A stretch of 64,000 bases of DNA, from positions 124,001-188,000 of the forward strand of contig NZ_LZHZ01000031.1 in the NCBI RefSeq assembly GCF_001667505.1. Direction: 5' to 3'. The notes under the pieces are model-generated. The model was given only the letters and a program-made list of their open reading frames with translations. It was not told where the DNA came from and did no database searches. Each line of letters opens with the position of its first letter. The first letter of the stretch is position 1. Both the position numbers and the translations under genes were made by a program. The stretch comes from Mycobacterium sp. ACS1612 (GTDB lineage: Bacteria; Actinomycetota; Actinomycetes; Mycobacteriales; Mycobacteriaceae). This document shows, piece by piece, positions 32,994 through 40,764 of the stretch.

Positions 32994-33866
32994 TCAGCGC
33001 TGAACGACGGCCATATTGCGAATCACGCTCTGAACCAACGACTTCGCAGACGCTGAACCTAAGAATCCCGAGGAGTAGTCGGTGAAGGTATAGATTCCGA
33101 CGTTAAAGTAGTACTCGCCGGGTTCGATGCGGCCGCCCATCCCGTTCGGGTATGTGCCTTCACTCCACCCCGTGGATTCTTGCCCATCCTCGCCCGCACT
33201 AACCCGTCGGCGAAACATGGGAATTTGGCCCGCCATGATCACCGTGGATCCTCGCATGAAGGTTGTTTCCACGCCACCCTCCGCGGTCGCGTTGGCGCCC
33301 AAGCCGCCGGCTCCCACAATGAACTCGTGGCGCGATGTGCGTTGCGCGTACAACTCGACAGCGACCGGGCGGTCGATCCGCACCAGGCATCCGACGCCGA
33401 TGTGCGAGCTGACGAAATCGTCGGCACCACCGTACCCGGACCTGGCGTCCATTGCGAGATTCCCGTCGAGATTGCCGGTTCTGGATGTGGGCCATGCGCC
33501 GCTGAGGTCATGCCAAAACCAACTGATGTCATACGGCGGCACTCTCGCAAGGACACGCTGGGCTAGCGGTAACACCGGGAGCGTGGGGACGCCCGACAGT
33601 GGCGGTCGGATGAATTCGCTCGATGGCTCCAACGGGCGCTCGGGAACCTGTCGCAGCGCCTCAGCTGCGACAGGATGTTGCTGTATTAGCTCGGTCAGCG
33701 GGGCATTGATCGCGGCCTCGAACTTTTCGACCTCCGCCGCTCGAGCGAGTGCGGCCGCGGTCTGCGCCCGCTTGCTCTCAACTATTGCGATGATCGACTC
33801 TTCCGCGAGCACGCGCTGATCGGCTGTCAAGGAATCATCGAAGTAGATCTCTGGATCACAGGTCAT
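32994..33866 (-). CDS. Hypothetical protein of the rSAM module
   Basis: A 290-residue protein I do not recognise. The N-terminal third is helical and charged (LAEESIIAIVESKRAQTAAA). A proline-rich linker follows (PSSEFIRPPLSGVPTLPVLPLA), then a glycine/aromatic-rich, probably beta-sheet domain (PPYDISWFWHDLSG; MGGRIEPGEYYFNVGIYTF). No signal peptide or membrane segment is visible. The ATG at 33866 has AGGGGGA directly upstream. It lies downstream of, and on the same strand as, the radical SAM gene and its peptide. It could be an effector or structural product; this is unproven. Confidence 0.6.
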   Translation of the reverse strand: MTCDPEIYFDDSLTADQRVLAEESIIAIVESKRAQTAAALARAAEVEKFEAAINAPLTELIQQHPVAAEALRQVPERPLEPSSEFIRPPLSGVPTLPVLPLAQRVLARVPPYDISWFWHDLSGAWPTSRTGNLDGNLAMDARSGYGGADDFVSSHIGVGCLVRIDRPVAVELYAQRTSRHEFIVGAGGLGANATAEGGVETTFMRGSTVIMAGQIPMFRRRVSAGEDGQESTGWSEGTYPNGMGGRIEPGEYYFNVGIYTFTDYSSGFLGSASAKSLVQSVIRNMAVVQR

Positions 33867-33957
33867 GGCTCCCCCTAGATATGAATTGGACGGAGATCCC
33901 TCCAATTGATCCTAGGCCGGGCGTGAACGCTGGTAGCGAGTAGTTGACTACTTGATC

Positions 33958-34158
33958 TTAGGCCGCACGCGTCTCTTCGCCGTCGGGTACCGGTGGCACG
34001 AATTTGGGGCATTCGTTTGCACACCAACGACATTGGCCGCCCGGCGAGGACCAGAAGATCTGTGGCCGAGCGGCCGAATCGCCGATGACTGTTGTTGCCC
34101 AGCGACGGAGTTTCGCGGCAGGCCGTGTGTACGACTCACGTAAACCGTGTTGCACCAC
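33958..34158 (-). CDS. Possible small Cys-containing protein
   Basis: A 66-residue frame between the 63-residue peptide and the 290-residue gene, ending with a Cys-x2-Cys-x3-Cys patch (GGQCRWCANECPKFVPPVPD; Cys43, 46, 50). Third-position GC is moderate, similar to its low-GC neighbours. The start would be one of two adjacent GTG codons, with no clear ribosome site. It may be a second peptide substrate or a chance frame. Confidence 0.25.
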   Translation of the reverse strand: MVQHGLRESYTRPAAKLRRWATTVIGDSAARPQIFWSSPGGQCRWCANECPKFVPPVPDGEETRAA

Positions 34159-34238
34159 AGCGTGCTGACGACGACATCGACGTCGCAGTGGTAATACCGC
34201 GGCGGTTCCGCGTATTCGGCAGTCTGCTCGCTTCTTCC

Positions 34239-34430
34239 TCAGAAGCTACGCGATACCACGACTCCGATGGTGGTCTCGCCGCCCGCCATGACGTCACCTG
34301 GACTGGCATCCGACGCTGCGAGCGCGTCTTCCAATTCCTTGCTCTTGATGACGATCTCGCCGCCCTCGCGGACCTCAAAGTGCTCGGGGTTCAATCCGAG
34401 TTCCCGTCGCTCACTACGTAATTCGGCCAT
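34239..34430 (-). CDS. Candidate RiPP precursor peptide for the radical SAM enzyme
   Basis: A 63-residue acidic peptide starting MAELRSERRELGLNPEHFEV with a strong GGAGGAAGT ribosome site. The first 45 residues look like a leader (IVIKSKELEDALAAS helix). A Gly-Gly pair (residues 50-51) precedes a short C-terminal core ETTIGVVVSRSF. It begins 39 bases after the stop of the radical SAM maturase on the same strand, the usual place for a precursor. There is no sequence identity to a known product, so the role is inferred from size, position and a maturase of a family tied to RiPPs. Confidence 0.6.
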   Translation of the reverse strand: MAELRSERRELGLNPEHFEVREGGEIVIKSKELEDALAASDASPGDVMAGGETTIGVVVSRSF

Positions 34431-34469
34431 TTGACTTCCTCCTCTTTCTTCTGTTGGTTTGGTTGAAAG

Positions 34470-36479
34470 CTAATGTGTGAGCATGACTTCGTCGTCTACT
34501 GAAATTGTCGTGATGTCATGGTGCTCGGTTCCCAGTTCGCGGAGCAGCTGACAAAATCGGCTCGTGACCTTATGGCTGGGCGTGTAGTCGCCAAGCCGGA
34601 CCGCGAGGCTCAGACACATTCCGCCGTCGCGGAGCATGAGCTTGCGCTCGACAAGCATGTCCACATAGTGGTGGATGCTGTGGTCGCCGCAGTCGTTATC
34701 GCCGACACTCGAAAGTAATGTCGGTAGTTGGGATATCGGGCGAGCGCTATCGCAGGCGAGGTATATGGCTCGACCGATACCAGTCAGCACCGTCAGCGGC
34801 TGAAGCGCAATTGCGCGGAGATCCCAAATCATCAGCAGCCCATTCTTGTCGACCATGAACAGATCGCTCTCGTCATGAGTCCTTTGCCACCGCTCGATCG
34901 CTTCGGAGAGTGAACGGGTGTAGTCACCGACGGGCTGTGGCTGTGCATAGTCGAAGACGAAGTAGTACGCCAACCCGGCTACCGCCGACTGTTCCAACGG
35001 GTAAATGTGACTGTAGGACGCATGTGGCTTGACGTTGGCGAAACCGAGCGCTTCAGCGTTGTCGAAGTTCGGGCTGAAGCGATCGAGACGAATGACCGAT
35101 CCCGATACCGGAGGTTGGAGGTGTGCTAACGCCGGCACGAGGTCAGCCATGAGCTGGTACTCGGCGGGGCTCTCACCGGGAAATCCCCACAGCATGTTCC
35201 AGTAGGCTCGAATGCCCAGTTCCTTACACCATTTCAGTAGCTGAATATTCTGTATGCCGCGCACTCCTTTGTTCATCAGCGACAACACTTGGGTGCTGAA
35301 GCTTTCGATGCCGGGTTGAATGGACCGAATGCCGGCATCACGCAGCATGACCAGCTGGTGACGCTTCAGGTTGGCTTTCACTTCGTAGAACAGGTCGAGT
35401 TCTAGGCCGCCCGAAGACAACATCGGCACGAAATCCTGCAGATACTTCATGTCCAGGATGTTGTCGACCACTGAGATTTTCAGATTCGGGTGTTTCTGGG
35501 ACAAGGAGTTGACCTCGTCGAATGCGCGCTGCGCGCTCTTGCTGGTGAATGCCATGCTGGCGCCGTTGAGACCACAAAATGTGCAGTGATGCTTTTCTCC
35601 CCACCAACACCCACGCGATGTTTCGAATAGCAGCCTCGGTGCGTCGCTGGTCGCAAGCGCGGCAGCAGCCAGTTGTGTGAAGTAGTCGTCGTATGAGGGA
35701 TAGGGCAACGTGTCCATGTCCGAGACCCGGGGCGAGTTGAGGAATGGCTCGCGCGCCGTCGGCGCCGACTCCTGGGTATAGACACCGGTCAACTGGTCGC
35801 ATTGTTCTTTCGAGAGGATCTGCTCCACCAGAACTGGGAACGCGCGTTCGCCTTCTCCTGACATCACGACGTCAACGAAGGCGAACTGGCGAAGCAATTC
35901 GACACCCATCTGTCCCTCGCAGTTTGCGCCGCCGAACACGATGACCGTGTCGGGGCACTGGTCCTTGATGGATTTCGCTAGGGCCAGCGATGCGACGTTT
36001 TGTTGAAACACACTGGTAAATCCGAGAATCCGCGGCGCCCGTTGGGCGATGTGACTGGCACAGTCCGCAATGAACGCTGGTGCGGCATCGCGTGCGGCGT
36101 AGACAGTGGTCAGAAACTCGTCGGTTATCGCGGCTCGGTGCTTGGCGGCTTCGTTGAACAGGTCGGGCCGATCACCGAGCAGCACCTCATCGACATACGT
36201 TTGGTCTGCCGTAGAGTCACGGTCGAACAGAGTCGGCGAGAAGATCCATTCACCGACCAGGTCAGACGTGGTGGGTGCACCGTTGGCTATAGTGATGTAC
36301 GCCTCAGGGCCAATGATGCGCGCGAAATCAAGTGTGAAATAACGAATTTCGGACCGGACGCCGCCGTTGAGCGTTGCCTTCAGCAGACTGAGGCCAAGAG
36401 ATGGCTGCAGCAGTGGCCCCCAGGGCATGCTGACGAACAGGACGTCGCTGCGCTCCCCCATGATCAGCCTTTCGGTCAT
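34470..36479 (-). CDS. RiPP-maturation radical SAM protein (B12-binding type)
   Basis: A 669-residue radical SAM enzyme. An N-terminal cobalamin-binding-like domain (GFTSVFQQNVASLALAKS; VIVFGGANCEGQMGVELL) precedes the cluster motif GCWWGEKHHCTFCGLNG with cysteines at about 291, 299 and 302. Signature helices follow (IRSIQPGIESFSTQVLSLMN; LWGFPGESPAEYQLM). A C-terminal winged-helix/PqqD-like segment (YLACDSARPISQLPTLLSS) could bind a leader. The CWWG...CTFCG pattern is that of the 'RiPP maturation radical SAM protein 1' family. ATG 36479 was chosen; GTG 36485 is also possible. Confidence 0.85.
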   Translation of the reverse strand: MTERLIMGERSDVLFVSMPWGPLLQPSLGLSLLKATLNGGVRSEIRYFTLDFARIIGPEAYITIANGAPTTSDLVGEWIFSPTLFDRDSTADQTYVDEVLLGDRPDLFNEAAKHRAAITDEFLTTVYAARDAAPAFIADCASHIAQRAPRILGFTSVFQQNVASLALAKSIKDQCPDTVIVFGGANCEGQMGVELLRQFAFVDVVMSGEGERAFPVLVEQILSKEQCDQLTGVYTQESAPTAREPFLNSPRVSDMDTLPYPSYDDYFTQLAAAALATSDAPRLLFETSRGCWWGEKHHCTFCGLNGASMAFTSKSAQRAFDEVNSLSQKHPNLKISVVDNILDMKYLQDFVPMLSSGGLELDLFYEVKANLKRHQLVMLRDAGIRSIQPGIESFSTQVLSLMNKGVRGIQNIQLLKWCKELGIRAYWNMLWGFPGESPAEYQLMADLVPALAHLQPPVSGSVIRLDRFSPNFDNAEALGFANVKPHASYSHIYPLEQSAVAGLAYYFVFDYAQPQPVGDYTRSLSEAIERWQRTHDESDLFMVDKNGLLMIWDLRAIALQPLTVLTGIGRAIYLACDSARPISQLPTLLSSVGDNDCGDHSIHHYVDMLVERKLMLRDGGMCLSLAVRLGDYTPSHKVTSRFCQLLRELGTEHHDITTISVDDEVMLTH

Positions 36480-36553
36480 GATCACCTACCTCGTCGTCGC
36501 TGACGTGCTAAGTTGTCGCCGCCGGAATACGCCGACGGCACCGACGCTGCCAT

Positions 36554-37050
36554 GAGCCGAGTGGCAATGGGTTGATCAATGTCGGGACAGCACGCCCGCC
36601 ATTTGACCGCGCCGTGAATTGTTACTCGATATTGGCTACTGATGCTCGGTACTACGGTTTTCGGGTACGCGCTGGATCCTAACCGGGCAGTCGGCGGTGA
36701 AGGACGACATTTGCGGATTGTTCACCAAAGTCGCGCCCGCAGTCGACAAGTGATCTCGTAAGTTCGAGTCATATGACACATTTGAGATATAGCCCAGCCA
36801 GTCGGACCTACCCAGCCACGTATAGGCCAATTCCTTACGTGCGGACGGATATTCATCCCATGTCTGCCAGCGAAAAGTGTGTAGCGTGTCAAACTTCCTT
36901 ATTGGGTGACATATCGATCCCCGACGTTTCAGGATCAACGAGCTGATTGGGATCGATCCTGAGGAGGCAGCCGCGTTCGCGATTTGCACGAATCCGAGCT
37001 CTCCCAGGCCGAGGCCGCGCAGCCGGATCCAACCCGAATAACGCCCGGAT
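36554..37050. other. Low-GC junction between the two peptide modules
   Basis: About 500 bases between the radical SAM and asparagine synthetase-like genes. On the minus strand, 36636-36999 stays open and reads like protein (FDTLHTFRWQTWDEYPSARK; RSDWLGYISNVSYDSNLRDH). It has no good start codon outside the asnB-like gene and no family I recognise, so it may be the 3' remnant of a broken gene. Composition changes sharply from high GC (asnB-like) to lower GC (rSAM side), suggesting a recombination seam. Confidence 0.35.
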
Positions 37051-38811
37051 TCAGCGCGCTGCCAGCAACGCATCGCAAGCCGACTCATGGGCTGCGCGAA
37101 GCTCGCTCCCATGGCGCGTGTAAAGGGCCTCGGCGGCGAAGTCCTGGGGAAATGAGCCATCGCGCGCGACGAACGCGATGAGGAACAGGTCGAGCAGAAA
37201 CAGCACGTGCGGCGCCGTCGAGATCTGCAGCAGCGGATGCCGGCGGTGCCAACCCGGGGGCATCACCGAGGCAGCGAGGTTGCCCAGGCGGCGGCGCGTC
37301 ACCTCGAGCGCGTCGGGTGCGGCGGTCTTGGTGCGTGTCGCGATCCGCTCGGCCAGCGGCGCGGGCAAGGTACGCCGCATAGCCGCGCCGATCGTTTCCT
37401 TCGCGGATCCAGAAGGCCAATCCTTCGGCAGGCTCAGCGAGAGGTCCCGCATGCCTCGCGTGAGGTAGGGCATGCGAACCTCGAGCGACGCGGCCATCGC
37501 GCCCCGATCCCAGATGGCGAGGTGCTTGTTGGGCATTGCCTGGACTAGGAGGAAGTCAAAGACCGCACTGGGCTGCCTACCAAGACGATCGCTTCGAAGC
37601 ACCGCCAGTTGCGCCTCGGTCGTTTCGAACGCCGATACCGGCAGCGCGCTTGTGCTCTGCAACTGCGCAAGGCGTTGCGCGAACCGATCGAGATAGGGGC
37701 CCGGCCACTGGTGCATTGGATACCCCGAGAACAGTTCGTCCGCGCCCTCGCCGCACAATGCTGCCTTGGCGAAGGAGCGCACGCGGGGAGCCGACACGAG
37801 CGCCAATGTGGCAGGGCGAGGAGCCTCCATCGCTAGGACCGCATTCGCGAGCCAGCAGAGCGGAGGTTCGCGGGGGATGAGGATAGCCTCGTGGTCGAGG
37901 CGCAGCGCATTCGCGACGTCAGCGGCGTGGGACAGATCTGCGGCGTGCTTGCCGTCGGCCACCACGAACGACTTCGATCCTGGGTGATCTGCTCGCAGCG
38001 ACGCCAGGAGCGTGCTGTCGGCGCCTCCGGACAAGTACGTCGCCACAGGGTGGTCGGCGTGGATGTGCCGGGCGACCGATTCTCGCAGCAGCTCGCCGAT
38101 CCATTCGCCGGCCTCTCGCGGGCTCGCAGGCGGCGTGCCGGGGCACGGCATTGCAAAGCGCTCGGTGCTGATTTCGAGCCCGCAGTCTTGCCGCTCGATG
38201 GTCATCAGAGTTCCGGGCGCGAGCTGCTCGATGTCGCGCAGCAAGGTCCGGCCTTCCAAGGTGTGGCCGAATACCATCTCCTCGACGAGCGCTGCGGGGT
38301 CAAGGCGGCGCGGCACTGCGGGAAAGCGGAGCAACGCCTTAATTTCCGAACCGAACACGAGTGCTTGCCGATCGCTTGACAGCCACCAGAACAGTGGCTT
38401 CATGCCGAACGTGTCACGCGCGAGGTGCAGCTTGCGACCTTCGCTCATCGCCGCGGCGAACATGCCGTCGAGACGGTCCAGCACCTGAGGTCCCCACTGG
38501 ATGAAGCCGCGCAGAAGGACCTCAGTATCGGAGCGCCCGCGGAAGGAAATGCCCTCATTCACGAGCTCCGCGCGCAGCTGGGCGTGGTTGTAGATCTCGC
38601 CGTTGAGTGCTACGGCTACCTGCCCGTCCTCGCTGACCATCGGCTGGGTGCCGTGTTCGAGATCGAGCAGGCTGAGTCGGCTGGCGGCCAGGCCGATGTC
38701 GTTGCGAGTCCACACACCGGTGCCGTCCGGACCACGGTGGGCTAGGGCTAACGCGATTTCGTACAAATTGTGCGCGCGTTCACGATCGTGGTACCCGACG
38801 ATGCCGCACAC
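37051..38811 (-). CDS. Asparagine synthetase (glutamine-hydrolysing)-like protein of a RiPP cluster
   Basis: A 586-residue AsnB-type enzyme. Cys2 (MCGIVGYHD) is the glutaminase nucleophile after Met removal; LAHRGPDG, RLSLLDLEHGTQPM and VALNGEIYNH complete the class II amidotransferase domain. The PP-loop SGGADS at 261-266 and LCGEGADELFSGYPMH form the ATP-dependent synthetase domain. All key residues look intact. It could make asparagine, but its divergent position 90 bp from the Cys-rich precursor suggests amidation or amide-bond formation on the peptide, as AsnB homologues do in lasso peptides. GTG start with AGGGAG upstream. Confidence 0.85.
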   Translation of the reverse strand: MCGIVGYHDRERAHNLYEIALALAHRGPDGTGVWTRNDIGLAASRLSLLDLEHGTQPMVSEDGQVAVALNGEIYNHAQLRAELVNEGISFRGRSDTEVLLRGFIQWGPQVLDRLDGMFAAAMSEGRKLHLARDTFGMKPLFWWLSSDRQALVFGSEIKALLRFPAVPRRLDPAALVEEMVFGHTLEGRTLLRDIEQLAPGTLMTIERQDCGLEISTERFAMPCPGTPPASPREAGEWIGELLRESVARHIHADHPVATYLSGGADSTLLASLRADHPGSKSFVVADGKHAADLSHAADVANALRLDHEAILIPREPPLCWLANAVLAMEAPRPATLALVSAPRVRSFAKAALCGEGADELFSGYPMHQWPGPYLDRFAQRLAQLQSTSALPVSAFETTEAQLAVLRSDRLGRQPSAVFDFLLVQAMPNKHLAIWDRGAMAASLEVRMPYLTRGMRDLSLSLPKDWPSGSAKETIGAAMRRTLPAPLAERIATRTKTAAPDALEVTRRRLGNLAASVMPPGWHRRHPLLQISTAPHVLFLLDLFLIAFVARDGSFPQDFAAEALYTRHGSELRAAHESACDALLAAR

Positions 38812-38890
38812 CGCACGTTCTCCCTAGATTAGTTCGGGCTGGTTCTGTAAATTGGCGGCATGCGTCAATAGCTTCGTCTTGCGGCATTCG

Positions 38891-38897
38891 AGGGGGA
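38891..38897 (+). promoter_or_regulatory. Ribosome binding site of the Cys-rich precursor
   Basis: AGGGGGA lies four bases before the ATG at 38902. It fixes the start of the 80-residue peptide and is the strongest ribosome site in the MNIO operon, fitting a precursor made in excess of its enzymes. Confidence 0.65.
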
Positions 38898-38901
38898 TCC
38901 G

Positions 38902-39144
38902 ATGTCTGATGTGGAGAAGAACGCAGATCTGAAGCGGCGCCTTGTCGAGGCGGGCGAGGCACGTCGAAAAGCCCTCGGACTCTACGGGATTCAGCGGACC
39001 GAGGAGACTCGCGCGATCAGCGAGCGAATCGTCGAGGCGGCAGGTAAAGGGATGATCGTCGAGTGGACGATCCTGCCGCAAGACCCGTCGGAGACGGTGA
39101 GCGGGAGGTGCGTCGTTTATTGCGGATGCAGCTGCATCGCTTGA
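38902..39144 (+). CDS. Cys-rich RiPP precursor for the MNIO enzyme (candidate)
   Basis: An 80-residue peptide. Residues 1-60 are charged and mostly helical (NADLKRRLVEAGEARRKALG; TRAISERIVEAAGKG), like a leader. The C-terminus, SGRCVVYCGCSCIA, carries all four cysteines (70, 74, 76, 78; spacing C-x3-C-x-C-x-C). It ends nine bases before the DUF692/MNIO gene. MNIO enzymes act on cysteines near the C-terminus of precursors (for example oxazolone/thioamide formation in methanobactin), so placement and composition fit well. No known family match comes to mind. No signal peptide is visible. Confidence 0.75.
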   Translation: MSDVEKNADLKRRLVEAGEARRKALGLYGIQRTEETRAISERIVEAAGKGMIVEWTILPQDPSETVSGRCVVYCGCSCIA

Positions 39145-39153
39145 CGGCGCACG

Positions 39154-40764
39154 ATGACGCTCATCGGTGTCGGTTATCGCAGCGAAGTCGCAACCATCAT
39201 CCGCGAGAGCATGCCACCCATCGAGGCGCTCGAGATCACGGTCGATCACTGCATCCGCGCTACCCTCGATCACCGCAGGATATTCCGGCGCTTGCCAGAA
39301 CTGTGCCCGCTGTACCTCCACGGCGTGGGCCTGTCCCTCGGAACGGCCCAGCGACCCGACTCCGATTACCTTACCGACGTCAAGCAATGGGCTCAGTGGC
39401 TGGGGGTTCCCTGGTACAGCGAGCACCTGGCATTCACCAAAGTTCCTGGTCTCGATCATGCCCAGCTCCTACCGCTACCGAGGACCGAGGACACGCTGCG
39501 GATCCTCTGCGAGAATATTCAAATCGTGCAGGATCGCGTTGGCCTGCCCCTCGTACTTGAGAACATCTCCTATTACTTCGACTACGTCGACTCCGAGGTT
39601 GTGGAGTCCGAGTTCCTTGCCGACGTCTGCAACCGTACCGGGGCCGGAATCCTGCTTGATGTCGAGAATCTCCGAATCAACTCCAGCAATCACGGGTTTG
39701 ATCCGCTGGCCTTCCTCGCGGCGCTGCCACCGCGAGCCGTCCGGGCCATCCACCTCGCGGGAGGCTGCGACAGACACGACCTCGCCATCGATACCCATGA
39801 TCGTCAGGTTTCCCGCGCGACGCTCGCGCTTCTGGCCGAAGCGTTGCGACGGCATGAGCCTGACGTGATCGTCATCGAGCGCGATCAGGCCTTCGAGGGC
39901 TTCGGGGAGGTAATCGCCGACGTCGAGCGGGCCCTCCGCATCCGCGACGAGGTCTACACGGATCTCCCCCCATCTGCGGCCACACGTGAGGCGCTGCCAC
40001 CTCGGCTTCGGGTCAGCTCGACCGCGCGACGAGCCTTGTTCGACCGCCAACACTCGATCCTTGACTACCTTTCGAACCCCTCGGTGTTTAACTCGCAGGA
40101 CCCACTGCGCGGCGCCCCCGGCGGCGTCTGCGACGATCACCTGGATCGCTTGGCGCTCCTCGGTGAGCTTGTCCTCGCCAAACGTTGGGAAAAAATCAAG
40201 AGCGTGCTGCCGGCGGCCTGCCGCTGTGTGCACGAGCACGCTGCGCACCTGGTCCGCGAATTCGCTGACGTCGAGCCACCGCTGTCCCCGGGAAGGCGCG
40301 AGAACGCGCAGCAGCTTCACAATTTCATCGTCGCATCAGCCGCCCGCATCGAACCCGAGTACCTCGTCGACCTAGTGCGCCTGGAGCACATGATCGCCTC
40401 GGCGACGTTCTCATCGCGCGAGCGAGAGCAGCGGTCTGCCCACGCGCTGCCCGCAGCCTGGGAGAGCCTTGACGTGCGTGCCTCCGAGGACCTCGAGATC
40501 CTTGACACTGCGTTTGATCTGAAGCCGGTGCTCGACGGCGAAACCCCGGCGACGCTCGACCGCGGGCCCCTTCAAACCGTCGCTGTCATCCCCGGCGTGG
40601 ACAGTGCGCGTGTCTTCTGGCTCGATTCGAATGTCGCGGCGCTCCTGGTCGCGCTGACCGAATGGACAACGATCCATGCGACGGCAGGAGAGCCGATCCA
40701 GGAACTCGTACGCTCGCTGGCAGCGGGCCAGCTCATCGAAGTTCGACCGTGCGTATCTGTCTGA
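39154..40764 (+). CDS. DUF692/MNIO multinuclear iron-dependent oxidase with C-terminal extension
   Basis: A 536-residue protein. Residues 1-270 form a DUF692 TIM barrel with its hallmarks: LHGVGLSLG (His56), YSEHLAF (Glu90, His91), LVLENISYYFDY (Glu136), GILLDVENLRINSSNHGFD (Asp169, His180), IHLAGG (His200), DTHD (Asp213, His215) and IERD (Glu242). The usual DVNN reads DVEN. MNIOs bind two or three iron ions and rearrange peptide cysteines or cleave backbone bonds. Residues 281-536 are an extra helical region ending in a winged-helix-like segment (LDSNVAALLVALTEWTTI), possibly a fused partner/leader-binding part. The gene overlaps the glycosyltransferase start by 16 bp. Confidence 0.88.
   Translation: MTLIGVGYRSEVATIIRESMPPIEALEITVDHCIRATLDHRRIFRRLPELCPLYLHGVGLSLGTAQRPDSDYLTDVKQWAQWLGVPWYSEHLAFTKVPGLDHAQLLPLPRTEDTLRILCENIQIVQDRVGLPLVLENISYYFDYVDSEVVESEFLADVCNRTGAGILLDVENLRINSSNHGFDPLAFLAALPPRAVRAIHLAGGCDRHDLAIDTHDRQVSRATLALLAEALRRHEPDVIVIERDQAFEGFGEVIADVERALRIRDEVYTDLPPSAATREALPPRLRVSSTARRALFDRQHSILDYLSNPSVFNSQDPLRGAPGGVCDDHLDRLALLGELVLAKRWEKIKSVLPAACRCVHEHAAHLVREFADVEPPLSPGRRENAQQLHNFIVASAARIEPEYLVDLVRLEHMIASATFSSREREQRSAHALPAAWESLDVRASEDLEILDTAFDLKPVLDGETPATLDRGPLQTVAVIPGVDSARVFWLDSNVAALLVALTEWTTIHATAGEPIQELVRSLAAGQLIEVRPCVSV

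Noticed and set aside
32843..33085. An 80-residue Cys-containing frame as another precursor
   Set aside because: Scattered cysteines, no ribosome site, no codon bias and no leader/core layout.
36482..36553. A 23-residue frame ending at the radical SAM start
   Set aside because: Too short to judge, no ribosome site, and its overlap with a GTG start is probably chance.
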